Positions 35,201 to 43,570 of a DNA stretch of 64,000 bases are shown here, in pieces; the first letter of the stretch is position 1; each line of letters starts with the position of its first letter. Location: positions 1 through 64,000 of the forward strand of contig CAJUNJ010000009.1 in assembly GCA_910587825.1 (NCBI GenBank), read 5' to 3'. Made by a program: the position numbers and the translations under genes. The notes below the pieces were generated by a model. The model ran no database searches. It had not been told where the DNA came from and saw only the letters and a program-made list of their open reading frames with translations. The stretch comes from an uncultured Christensenellaceae bacterium (GTDB lineage: Bacteria > Bacillota > Clostridia > Christensenellales > Borkfalkiaceae).

Positions 35201-38200
35201 CAGCCAAACGTTGAAGCTTGAAATGGGTTTGGACGGAACGCTGATCGAAGGGCTTAGGATAGACGCAACGGCATATGTAAAATACGGCGACGAAACAGCA
35301 ACCAAAGTAATGGTAGAAGCCGAGTATAATGGCATAACGGTTGCGCTTGACGCATATTATGTCTATGACGGCGGATACGGCAAAGTATATCTCAATTTAA
35401 CCGAGTTCAACGGCAAGGCGTACGACGCGAAAGTATACTGCGATATAAAGGAAACGGTGGAAGCCGTACAGAAGCTTATCGCGCTTTTCGGTAAAGAAAG
35501 CGGAATGGCAACGTCAGAGGAAGAGAGCGCAACACTTGCAAAGGCGTTGGAAGTGCTTTTGGCGCTTGACTATAATCAGATATTAAAAGTAAACAACGAA
35601 AAGCTTGAAGTAACCGTCAATGCGGACGAGATATTAAAGGCGTTTGAAATAGATTTAGGCATAGAGATAGGCGAAGTAAAACTTGCGTACATAAATGGCA
35701 GTTCGGAACTTGTCGGTAGTGCGCCGTCGCTCGGTCTTGACCTTGCGCTTACGGGAAGCGGCGAAGAAGTAACCGCTCCCGCGGACAAAGAAAATTACGT
35801 GGATATCAACAGATATCTTGACGAAGTAACGCAGTTGATAGCTGGCAGGAAGTATGCCGTAACGTTGAATATCGACGGTACGAAAGAGAACGACGAAAAG
35901 ATAATTTCTTACCTTAAAGGCGTAAAAGCCGAAATCAACGCAAACGTGCAGCTGAGCGAAGATTTCAAAACGGTAAGCGTAAATCTTTCGATAGCCGCAA
36001 GCTATAAGGATTACTCGGTAAAACTTAACGCTTACTATTGTGTTGCGGTAGACGGCGGAAATTACGGCAAAATATACCTTAACCTTACCGAAATCAACGG
36101 CAGAGTATACGACGCAAAAGCATATTGCGAAATAAAGGAAACCGTAGAAGCCGTACAGAAGCTTATTGCAATGTTCGGCGCGGACGGCGGAGTTGCGACC
36201 GCTTCGGATGACGGCATAAAGCTTGCCGAGGCTGTAAGCCTGTTGCTCTCTCTCGATTACAATAAAATCGTAACCGTGACCGACAGTTCGCTTAACGCAA
36301 CGCTTGACGTTGACGGTATACTTGCGGAATTGGGCGTAAATATCGGAATAAATATAGGCGAAGTCAAGTTTGAACTTACTCTTTCCGACGGGGAAAACCC
36401 CGCAAAACTTACGGGCGAAGTACCCGCATTGGGACTTATAATTGCGCTTGAGGGAAGCGAAGAGGAAGTAACCGCTCCCGCGGACAAAGAAAATTATATT
36501 GACGTCGCTTCCGTTATCGCGCTTGTCGAAAAAACCGTAACCGAAGTAAAAGAAATTATTGCGGCGGAAGATATTGCGTTTACGGTAAACGGCAATGCGG
36601 TAATAGACGGAACGGCCGTAGCGGTAAGCGGAGAGGGCGAAGTTATATGGACTGAGGGCAAAGTACAAGTTGCCGTCGCGCTTGAAATTACCGTAGACGG
36701 ACAAAAGATTGCGCTTAATTTCGTATACGATATGACAGCCGTCGAAAACGACGACGTCAGACAGCCGCTGGTAACTCTTACGCTTGGCGAAGTCGGACTT
36801 AAACTTTACAACAGCGAAATTGACAACCTTGCGCAAAGTTTTGAAAAGATTTTAGGCGCGTTTACAAAGGGTAACAGTGAAAAAATCGAAAATCCGGCTG
36901 CTGTTCATTCGCTTGACGGGCAGACGGTAGACGGTATTCTTGAAAACGCAAACGTTAAAAAGGCTATCGGCGCAGTGTTGGATATTCTTTGCAAGCTTAC
37001 CGTAGCACTCGAAAGCGATAATCTCAATGCCGAACGGCTTGTAATAGGTTTTGCAAAGGACGGAAAGCTTACTTTATCGTCGGACGGCTGTATTGCATTA
37101 AGTTTAACAAAGGACGGAAAATACGATATCGGCGCGTCGGTTGAGGCGGGCGCGGGACATACCGTGCAAGCGGTTTCGGAAAAGTTTAAACAGGAAGGCT
37201 ACGTATTCTACGACATCGAAGGATTTGCAAGGTGGTTGTACGGCAAAGTGTTTGACGTCATCGACGGTTTAACGCTTACCGAAGTATTGGGCACAGACGC
37301 TTACGAAGTTAAAATCGGCTTCAACGGAGCAAACAGCGGTATAGAAGCAATAGAAAACGTAAACATACAGCTTAACGGTTATTATGCCGAAGGCCTTACG
37401 GGCGGAAAAATAGGCAACAAACTTATAAAGACCAATTTAAAACTCGATATAGGCGGAACGCTTGCAGAGGCTACGCTTGCTTATTCGGGCAGGGTGATAT
37501 ATGCAGAGCTGTTGAGGGTAGGCGCAACCACTTTCGGCGATTTGCGCTTCAAGGCGCAGGCGGAAGATTTGTTCGACATAGTAAACCTGCTTGTAAGACT
37601 TGTTGTCGACACGAATATTCTTTCGGTTATCACTAACGGAGCGGTTGCGGTTGACGCAGACAATATCGCACCGCTTGCGGAAGGAGAAAACGGCTCACGC
37701 CTTACGGCTGTGCTGTATTCGCTGTTAAATCTCGATCCGGAAAAATCTTTTGTTTTCGATAAAAATAACGGCACGGCGCAAATTAATATCGACCCCGTGC
37801 TTCAAAGCGCGTTCGGTATAACGATAGGCACGGTATACGCCGAATACGACGGTATTAAAAAGACTGTTTCCGCAAGCGTTAAAAACGATGCGGAAGCCCC
37901 TTGGCTTACGCTCAACGCCAATCCCGCAAGCGAAAGCGTCAAAAACGAAAACAATTCGCTTGACCCCGATAGGTATATGGATATTAAATTCTTATCCACG
38001 CTTATCAACGACTTGACGAATACGGCGTTTGACGAAAGCAAGCAGATGTATACGCTTTACACCTTTACCGGAAATATAAACGTAAACATTATTAAGTTAA
38101 GCGATATCAATTTCGAAAACGCAAGGCTTACGGCAGGCTTAGGCGCGGACGGTAATTTCTACTTATCGCTTAAAGCTCACGTCGGTTCTGGGCTTGCGGT

Positions 38201-41200
38201 AGGCGAAGCGTGCGATATAAGCATAACCTATTCCAACGGCTATATTACTCTTGGCAGAAAGGTTGATACCGCGGAAGAAGAGTTTAAAGTAATGACTTTG
38301 GAATATATGCTTGACCACTTGCTTACAAGCGATTCTGTTTTGAAATGGCTTCTCAAAACAAGTGATTTTACATGGAGTTTAGCGTCTTTGGCGTTCGGAA
38401 GCATAAACTTAAACAGCGGTCTTACAAAGCCCGGCGAATACGCGCTTTACGAAATGCAGCAGTTGCAGACCGAAGGCAGATTTAACCTTTCAAACTACAT
38501 TAACGGCTTCTCGGCTTATGCCGACGGCGAAAACACGACGTCTTTCGGCAACGGCGCGGCCGGTGCGATAAGCAGGTTTAATTTAACTGATAACTACTAT
38601 GCCGTCGATATTGACGCGCGTGCGGTTACGGGAAATATTCTCACATCGCTTCAAGCGGCAATTTTGCGCGACGGTTCGGGAATTAGCGGAATTAAGGCTT
38701 ACGGCGCGATAGACAGTTACGTTACGTTTAACCTTACGTTCGACAATTACTTAAAGGGCGAAAAGCAAGACGTTACGCCCGACTATTTCGAACGCGTGCG
38801 CGACAACTACGGCTTTGACGCAAATCACGTATTTACTCCCGAGGAGGGGAGCAACGTCACCCCGATATTCGGGTGCTATTCCACAAACGGCAATTCTTAC
38901 GCGTCATCGGACGTCCTTGAAGAAATATACATTGACGTTTACGACGGAGAAAGTCTTGAAAAGACGGTTGGCGTAAGGTACGGTTCGAAAGTTCACTTGA
39001 CCGGCGACTTCCCCGAATTTGCTTCTGACGGCAGAAAGCTTATCTATCTCAACGCAAACGGCGAAAAATTGCCCTCTGCCGTGACTGTGGCCGACGGCGA
39101 GGCGGGGCTTATGTTAGAACGCGTTGACGGCGTGCGCAGGATAAGATTATTCAAATCTTCCGAAAGCGCGGTTGCTGTCAGGTTCAGAATGGGCGGACTT
39201 ATAAACGACGTTACCGCGGCGTTTGGCGAAGACGGTTCGCTGCCCGCTTACAACCTCAATAACTACACCCTGCTCGGCTGGTATAACGACCCCGAATTTA
39301 CCGTCAAAGCGGAAAACGTGGCGGAAATAACAAATTTCGAGGACGGCGTTAGGACTGTTTACGGCTGGTTTGTGCAAAGCGAGTACGTAATAAACGGCGT
39401 AATTTACACCTTCTCTGCGGATAACGGAGGAAGCTATACCGTGACGGGTTACGACAGTGCGCTCATCGAAAAGTTTACTTCGGCTGACGCTACGCTGGTT
39501 TTGGAAAACGTAATTATGTCGGGCGGTAACGCATATCCCGTTACGGCAATCGGAGCAAAGGCGTTTGAAAAGGCAAACCTTAAAAACGTCGTCGTTCCCG
39601 AAAATATCGTCGCCGTAAACGATCAGGCTTTCCTTGACAATTACGGTATTCTTACGGTTGTGTTCCTTGCCGACAACGTTACGCTTAAAGGCGGCAGCGA
39701 TAAGGAAGGCGTGTTCTACGGCTGTTCGGCTTCGGACGGCGGAACGAGTACAAATCTCAACGTTTATTACAATAATATAACCTGCAACGAGGGAGCCGAC
39801 GCCTGGCGTCATTTCAGAACAAGCGGAGTTATAAAGAAGAAATATTATATTGGCGACAACGGCGGTTCGTACAATAACGGCGGTTGGGCTTATGTGAATT
39901 ATACGGTGGAAGCCGAGGGCGGCTTTAATGCGGAAAACCTTTCGCTTGCAAGCGGACTTATAACTTCGTCGGCAATCTGCGACAACGACGCTCTTATCGC
40001 TCATCTGCGCAATACCGTAGATTTTGCGTCGGAAAGAACTTACGGCGCAATCAACGTGTATTCGGTTGATACCGAAGGCGTTCTCGCGCTTGACGGAAAG
40101 CTGCACGATGTAAAAGTCACGGTCGGACTCAATCCGGAAAACGAATGGCTTTACGGCTTGACCGTGTCGGTAGACGGAGACGGTGTTGACGTCGTCACAC
40201 GGCTCGACGGACATTCGGCTGTATTCAACGGTAAAACTTACGTGAACAAAGATGCGAAAATTGTTCTTTCTCCGTCTGCGACAAGTCACGTCTTCGATAA
40301 GATAACGGTCAACGGAAAAGAGATAACTTTTGCAGAAGAAGTGTCCGAATACGTAATAAACGGCGTAAATTCGGAAACGGTCGTATCCGTAACGTTCAAA
40401 GCTGCCGTTATAGACGAAATAACCCTTATAAGCCAAGTAGAAGCGGCAGGGTACGAATATGCAGACGGGCTGTACACGTCTTGCGTAAATGCGGACGAAT
40501 TTACCGTAGACTTGACCCCGACTGCGGACGGTTATACTTTCGCTGGCTGGGCGTATACCGATAACGGCAAGCTTGCGGTCATAGACGAAAGTTCCGTATC
40601 GCACACGCAGTACTACGCGCTTTGGGCAGAAAACAGGGACGGTGTGACTTTGGGCGGAAGGCTTAAAGCGGGAACCGACTTCTACTCCGCGGATAACGGA
40701 CTTACCGCCGAAGCGTCGGAAGGCGCGCTTTACGGCTGGTATACCGACGGTGATTTCACGTCGCAGTCGGTAAGCGGAACGTCTACCGTATTGTATCCGA
40801 GATTTAGTTATACCGCTTACGTCACGTTGGAAGGCGCTAATACAGATTTCTATTACACGTGCAATGCGGCGGGCGGTTATACCGATATGACAATTTCCTG
40901 GGGCAGTGTAAAGGGCCACGACGGAACGGTAAAATCGGGCGGCACTTTCGAAATTTCATCTGTTCCCGAAGGATACGGATTGCAGGTTTACCGTTATTGG
41001 ACAAATGCGCTTGCGGTTCGCGTTTACGACGGCGAAAATCTCATTAAAACATATTTGTTTAAAGCTCTTAAAACCAACGGCGCTTCGCGTAGCTGGCGTG
41101 ATATGTGTAACGATGCAGACCATTACATACAGTTTAATTCCGGAAATTGGACTGTACCGGATAACGTAATAAGCGGAGCAAACGGGTATTACCTGTCCGG

Positions 41201-41264
41201 CGGCGAACAGTTATTCGGAACCTGCCGTGTAACAGGCAATTCTGCGATGACGTTAAAAGTTTAA
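32238..41264 (+). CDS. Giant repeat-containing surface lipoprotein, 3,008 residues
   Basis: The largest gene of the window. It begins with a basic signal peptide and lipobox IASC (Cys33), so the protein is probably lipid-anchored outside. Residues about 330-530 and then 537-1411 are built from copies of one beta-rich unit of about 214 residues (separate entry). Each full unit has a YGK(V/A)Y(L/I)NLTEFNG strand and ends SAPSLGLDL...TAPADKENY. A long further beta-rich part follows. Near 2344 and again near 2760-2810 are InlB-type repeats (LLGWYNDPEF; FAGWAYTDNGK...YYALWA) and near 2434-2490 a BspA-type leucine-rich repeat (IGAKAFEKANLKNVVVPENI). No LPxTG or S-layer motif ends it. Function unknown; adhesion or glycan binding is a guess. 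Strong own promoter, hairpin after the stop. Confidence 0.85.
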   Translation: MKRKGKKIALITLASFLAVLIIAVGLFFGIASCTGRSSYIDPPAKGSTTVRKPLPADGSLPVQHSPIENIGYMATVLDSQPFYHVYAHNSTRSTGYEQVTRSWKDYKSAELSGIGQSVMVCSDLSHSALVQSSSQSCFVGSNAAYVRSGKKPSKNSMPEDIQWNTSTPTFYDKESYLTAYGEFSTELSVYVINEDTLESAEDVIDNGDGTYSQKYILKPEAAGWYQYGMKTRGGLKSLPDFKSIEITFTFDAGWQVLSSYCEEKAEIAPSALGGFPLGSNSKTTTTFSYGESEFGNSNYEYFATYFEQYLGTVITPEPPAEQKPELLDVLGGGFAKVVNGVGQQFGLSLTLGQTKYDGKLYLSLGDLGDVINSLNVRLALEKSGSGKQDLFIEFADGKIKVYFSDGFAMSASIDGISSSVNKITDFINGFNGKVEAQDIAYALIGSEDSSFDLSQLLNVLDFTYDDTSATISLKSDDLLNLGIGVDARLDFDRTVSEDGDVYAIKNIVLNSLSYGGEGVDLSAEIKPDDGSEIISRNPSESYAELEEYIDSVLALLNSNSYKLGLKLDDTLVEGLNLDADVSVSLKGGVSAFAGVQAEYKGLTVALDVYYVYDKDYGKAYINLTEFNGTAYNAKVYCDIKELADTIGKLIGSVNSVSEEPANERTESLLVSVINKLLALDFGKIITDIKGDGNSVGVSVNVDEILKAFEIDLGIEIGEINLAYIKDSSELVGSAPSLGLDLALTGSDEEVTAPADKENYVDIVGYIESVYALLNSQTLKLEIGLDGTLIEGLRIDATAYVKYGDETATKVAVEAEYNGITVALDAYYVYDGGYGKVYLNLTEFNGKVYDAKVYCEIKETVEAVQKLIALFGKESGIATAEEESTTLAKALEVLLALDYNQILKVNNEKLEVTVNADEILKAFEIDLGIEIGEVNLTYIKNSSELVGSAPSLGLDLSLTGSDEEVTAPADKENYVDIVGYIESVYALLNSQTLKLEMGLDGTLIEGLRIDATAYVKYGDETATKVMVEAEYNGITVALDAYYVYDGGYGKVYLNLTEFNGKAYDAKVYCDIKETVEAVQKLIALFGKESGMATSEEESATLAKALEVLLALDYNQILKVNNEKLEVTVNADEILKAFEIDLGIEIGEVKLAYINGSSELVGSAPSLGLDLALTGSGEEVTAPADKENYVDINRYLDEVTQLIAGRKYAVTLNIDGTKENDEKIISYLKGVKAEINANVQLSEDFKTVSVNLSIAASYKDYSVKLNAYYCVAVDGGNYGKIYLNLTEINGRVYDAKAYCEIKETVEAVQKLIAMFGADGGVATASDDGIKLAEAVSLLLSLDYNKIVTVTDSSLNATLDVDGILAELGVNIGINIGEVKFELTLSDGENPAKLTGEVPALGLIIALEGSEEEVTAPADKENYIDVASVIALVEKTVTEVKEIIAAEDIAFTVNGNAVIDGTAVAVSGEGEVIWTEGKVQVAVALEITVDGQKIALNFVYDMTAVENDDVRQPLVTLTLGEVGLKLYNSEIDNLAQSFEKILGAFTKGNSEKIENPAAVHSLDGQTVDGILENANVKKAIGAVLDILCKLTVALESDNLNAERLVIGFAKDGKLTLSSDGCIALSLTKDGKYDIGASVEAGAGHTVQAVSEKFKQEGYVFYDIEGFARWLYGKVFDVIDGLTLTEVLGTDAYEVKIGFNGANSGIEAIENVNIQLNGYYAEGLTGGKIGNKLIKTNLKLDIGGTLAEATLAYSGRVIYAELLRVGATTFGDLRFKAQAEDLFDIVNLLVRLVVDTNILSVITNGAVAVDADNIAPLAEGENGSRLTAVLYSLLNLDPEKSFVFDKNNGTAQINIDPVLQSAFGITIGTVYAEYDGIKKTVSASVKNDAEAPWLTLNANPASESVKNENNSLDPDRYMDIKFLSTLINDLTNTAFDESKQMYTLYTFTGNINVNIIKLSDINFENARLTAGLGADGNFYLSLKAHVGSGLAVGEACDISITYSNGYITLGRKVDTAEEEFKVMTLEYMLDHLLTSDSVLKWLLKTSDFTWSLASLAFGSINLNSGLTKPGEYALYEMQQLQTEGRFNLSNYINGFSAYADGENTTSFGNGAAGAISRFNLTDNYYAVDIDARAVTGNILTSLQAAILRDGSGISGIKAYGAIDSYVTFNLTFDNYLKGEKQDVTPDYFERVRDNYGFDANHVFTPEEGSNVTPIFGCYSTNGNSYASSDVLEEIYIDVYDGESLEKTVGVRYGSKVHLTGDFPEFASDGRKLIYLNANGEKLPSAVTVADGEAGLMLERVDGVRRIRLFKSSESAVAVRFRMGGLINDVTAAFGEDGSLPAYNLNNYTLLGWYNDPEFTVKAENVAEITNFEDGVRTVYGWFVQSEYVINGVIYTFSADNGGSYTVTGYDSALIEKFTSADATLVLENVIMSGGNAYPVTAIGAKAFEKANLKNVVVPENIVAVNDQAFLDNYGILTVVFLADNVTLKGGSDKEGVFYGCSASDGGTSTNLNVYYNNITCNEGADAWRHFRTSGVIKKKYYIGDNGGSYNNGGWAYVNYTVEAEGGFNAENLSLASGLITSSAICDNDALIAHLRNTVDFASERTYGAINVYSVDTEGVLALDGKLHDVKVTVGLNPENEWLYGLTVSVDGDGVDVVTRLDGHSAVFNGKTYVNKDAKIVLSPSATSHVFDKITVNGKEITFAEEVSEYVINGVNSETVVSVTFKAAVIDEITLISQVEAAGYEYADGLYTSCVNADEFTVDLTPTADGYTFAGWAYTDNGKLAVIDESSVSHTQYYALWAENRDGVTLGGRLKAGTDFYSADNGLTAEASEGALYGWYTDGDFTSQSVSGTSTVLYPRFSYTAYVTLEGANTDFYYTCNAAGGYTDMTISWGSVKGHDGTVKSGGTFEISSVPEGYGLQVYRYWTNALAVRVYDGENLIKTYLFKALKTNGASRSWRDMCNDADHYIQFNSGNWTVPDNVISGANGYYLSGGEQLFGTCRVTGNSAMTLKV
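33846..36470 (+). repeat. In-frame tandem repeats of 642 bp inside the giant gene
   Basis: Unit starts, aligned on the TAPADKENY codons, are about 33846 (diverged), 34488, 35130 and 35772, with a further partial unit from 36471. The spacing 34488-35130-35772 is exactly 642 bp (214 codons). Units at 34488 and 35130 are almost identical at DNA level including third positions; the first and the fourth (699 bp) are diverged. This points to recent duplication or gene conversion of the middle units. Confidence 0.88.
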
Positions 41265-41276
41265 AGTTTAATACTT

Positions 41277-41308
41277 GCCCCTGCGCGGTATCTCCGCGCA
41301 GGGGCTTT
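41277..41308 (+). terminator. Hairpin after the giant gene
   Basis: GCCCCTGCGCGG at 41277-41288 is the exact complement of 41294-41305 with a 5-nt loop. Only TTT follows, so termination may be partial; the rest of the gap to yqfC holds nothing else I can name. Confidence 0.65.
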
Positions 41309-41421
41309 ACCATATTATAGTATGTCATTATAATTCGTCGCTTAACTTTGTTTGCCGTCAATTCGGTAAAAAGCTTTTTGTGCTCTATTATAATACCGTG
41401 CGTTACGGCATAAAATACTGT

Positions 41422-41667
41422 ATGAAACTTTTAGAACAAATTTTGTCGGAACTCGGCGCAGACACTTTAAAGTCGTTTTCGGTCGTTCCCGACTTCGGCG
41501 GTTATTTCAGAAGCGTAAAGGGGGTATCCGAGTACTCTCCCGAAAAAATAGTTTTATCGCTGAGAAAAAATTTCATAACGGTGGAAGGCGAAAATCTTTC
41601 GCTCGGCAAATATTTTGAAGAAGATTTGCTTATCCGCGGTAAGATAAGGTGTATAAAAATTGACTGA
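41422..41667 (+). CDS. yqfC: Sporulation protein YqfC
   Basis: An 81-residue protein recognised as YqfC from its size, its pattern (VPDFGGYFRSVKGVSEYSPEKI, shortened here to the core YSPEKIVLSLRKNFITVEG) and its position before yqfD. In Bacillus the gene is part of the sigma-E regulon and the product is made in the mother cell; the molecular role is unknown. The ATG at 41422 gives the normal length; a longer in-frame extension into the hairpin after the giant gene is not used. No clear ribosome site or sigma-E promoter was found. The yqfD start overlaps its end. Confidence 0.8.
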   Translation: MKLLEQILSELGADTLKSFSVVPDFGGYFRSVKGVSEYSPEKIVLSLRKNFITVEGENLSLGKYFEEDLLIRGKIRCIKID

Positions 41668-42550
41668 CGTTACAAAAATTTGCATAACAGCTACTGCGGA
41701 AACGGCTTTAAAAAAACTCAAAAAGGCGGAAATAGGCGTTTATGACTGCAAAAAGGACGGCGCAAGCTTTATATTTTCCGTAAAAGATAAAGATGTTAAA
41801 AAAGTTTTTGCAATTTTCGCAAAGCCGTGTTATAATATCAGTGTAACGGGTGAAAGCCGTAAAACCCGCTTTTTTACACAGGCTTTAAACAGAATAGGTC
41901 TGATAATCGGCGCGTTTATATTCGTTGCGGCGGCGTTTATCTCCAACATGTTTGTTTTCAGGATAACCGTGACGGGAAGCGGAAGCTACCTTTCCTCCGA
42001 AGTCAAGCGTATAATTTACGAGTCGGGCGTAAAAGAATTTTCATATTTTTCGGGCTTCGACTCTCCCGCGGCAACGGGTAAAATACTTGCCCTTCCGCAG
42101 GTGACTTTCTGCAATATAGAAAAACGCGGAAGCATTCTGCACGTCGACGTTCAGGTGGATGAAGAGCATAACGGCTCCGTCCGCAAAGCTTCGCTTACAA
42201 GCGACGTCGACGGGGTAGTAAGAAAAATTACGGCAATATGCGGAACGGCTTGCGTGTCTGCGGGCGACTTTGTAAAACGCGGGGACGAACTTATTTCGGC
42301 TTATACCGTCGTCGGGGAAGAACGTAAGGAAAGCATAGCCGTAGGGTATGCGCATATAGAATGCGACGGAAAGTATGAATACTTCGCGCAAGCAGAAAGC
42401 GACGAAAGTCTGAAAGAGGCGTATGCTGCCGCGCTTATGACGTCGGACGAAATTTTATCCCGTTCGCATACGGTAAGCCCTGCCGAAGGCGGAGTAATTT
42501 ATTTAATAGAATTTACATATTTGCATAAGTTAAATATAAATATGGAATAG
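41660..42550 (+). CDS. yqfD: Sporulation protein YqfD
   Basis: A 296-residue membrane protein of the YqfD family, made in the mother cell during sporulation in Bacillus. One strong membrane segment (about 76-98, IGLIIGAFIFVAAAFI) separates a cytoplasmic N-terminal part from an outer domain with the VTGSG...I motif and a lipoyl-like segment around SDVDGVVRKI...VKRGDELISAY. It starts with TTG, overlapping the yqfC stop by eight bases, with AAGGTG 10 bp ahead. Bacillus YqfD is longer; the C-terminus here is short. Confidence 0.82.
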   Translation: MTDVTKICITATAETALKKLKKAEIGVYDCKKDGASFIFSVKDKDVKKVFAIFAKPCYNISVTGESRKTRFFTQALNRIGLIIGAFIFVAAAFISNMFVFRITVTGSGSYLSSEVKRIIYESGVKEFSYFSGFDSPAATGKILALPQVTFCNIEKRGSILHVDVQVDEEHNGSVRKASLTSDVDGVVRKITAICGTACVSAGDFVKRGDELISAYTVVGEERKESIAVGYAHIECDGKYEYFAQAESDESLKEAYAAALMTSDEILSRSHTVSPAEGGVIYLIEFTYLHKLNINME

Positions 42551-42577
42551 CCCATAACGGGTTTATAAATCGGGTTT

Positions 42578-43570
42578 ATGAACAGAACGGTAAAAAGGGT
42601 CGAAGCCGCGGGGGTGGACAAACTTCAAAAAATCCTCGGCACGTTCGATGAAAATTTAAATATAATAATGCGTGAATTCGGCGTTCTCATACGCGTAGAG
42701 GGGCTTGAATTTATTATCGAGGGCGAAGAGGAAGGCGTAATCAATTCCGCATCGGTCATAGAAAGTCTGCTTGCGCTTGCCGACATAGGCGAAAGCGTGG
42801 ACAGAAGCAGGGTAGAGTACTGCATAGAGCTTGCCCGCGACGGCAAGGCGCAGGATATAACCAAACTTTCTTCCGGTACGGTTGCCGTAACTTACCGCGG
42901 AAAGCCCGTAAAGTGCAAGACGGTCGGGCAGAAAAAGTACGTGGACAGCATTAAAAGCCAACCTGTCACTTTCGGTATAGGTCCCGCGGGTACGGGCAAA
43001 ACTTACCTTGCCGTCTGCCTTTCGGTGCAGGCGTTGAAAGGCAGGCAGGCGGATAAAATAATTCTTACCCGTCCCGCAGTGGAAGCGGGGGAAAAGCTCG
43101 GTTTTCTTCCCGGTGATTTGCAAAACAAAGTAGATCCCTATCTCCGCCCGCTGTACGACGCTTTGCAGGAAATGTTGGGGCTGGAAACTTACGTAAAATA
43201 TATGGAACGCGGCACAATAGAGATAGCTCCGCTTGCGTATATGCGCGGAAGAACGCTGTCCAACGCGTTCGTCATTTTAGACGAAGCGCAGAACACCACG
43301 CGCGAACAGATGAAAATGTTTTTGACCCGCCTCGGCGACGGCAGTAAAATGGTAATTACGGGCGACGCGACGCAGGTCGATTTGCCCGACGGCAAGTCAA
43401 GCGGGCTTCAACACGCCGCCCGCGTATTGGAAAACGTAGATGGCGTGGGTATAATTCACCTTACGGATAAAGACGTCGTCCGCAACCCTATGGTTATGAA
43501 AATAGTCAGGGCTTACGAAAGAGACGGCAACAGGAGGTCTGAAATTGCAGACGTTGACAAAGCTGACTAA
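42578..43570 (+). CDS. phoH: PhoH family ATPase
   Basis: A 330-residue cytoplasmic protein. The N-terminal KH-like part is followed by the PhoH ATPase core: Walker A GPAGTGKT near residue 135, TRPAVEAGEKLGFLPGD, and Walker B FVILDEAQNTT. PhoH proteins have ATPase activity and are linked to RNA metabolism; here the neighbours are the YbeY and Era ribosome factors, as in many Firmicutes. No strong ribosome site is seen before the ATG at 42578. It overlaps pgpH by 26 bp. Confidence 0.92.
   Translation: MNRTVKRVEAAGVDKLQKILGTFDENLNIIMREFGVLIRVEGLEFIIEGEEEGVINSASVIESLLALADIGESVDRSRVEYCIELARDGKAQDITKLSSGTVAVTYRGKPVKCKTVGQKKYVDSIKSQPVTFGIGPAGTGKTYLAVCLSVQALKGRQADKIILTRPAVEAGEKLGFLPGDLQNKVDPYLRPLYDALQEMLGLETYVKYMERGTIEIAPLAYMRGRTLSNAFVILDEAQNTTREQMKMFLTRLGDGSKMVITGDATQVDLPDGKSSGLQHAARVLENVDGVGIIHLTDKDVVRNPMVMKIVRAYERDGNRRSEIADVDKAD

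Noticed and set aside
33846..36470. CRISPR array or other short-spaced direct repeats
   Set aside because: The repeats are 642 bp, in frame and part of one protein; there are no short repeats with unique spacers anywhere in the window.
39147..40919. A 590-codon open frame on the reverse strand inside the giant lipoprotein gene
   Set aside because: It mirrors the repeat-rich coding strand, has no promoter or ribosome site and reads as Arg/Tyr/Val-rich nonsense typical of antisense frames; the same holds for 35655-36836.
41300..41421. Sigma-E promoter ahead of yqfC
   Set aside because: CATATT-like and TATAAT-like boxes occur but not at the spacing required, so no promoter is called.
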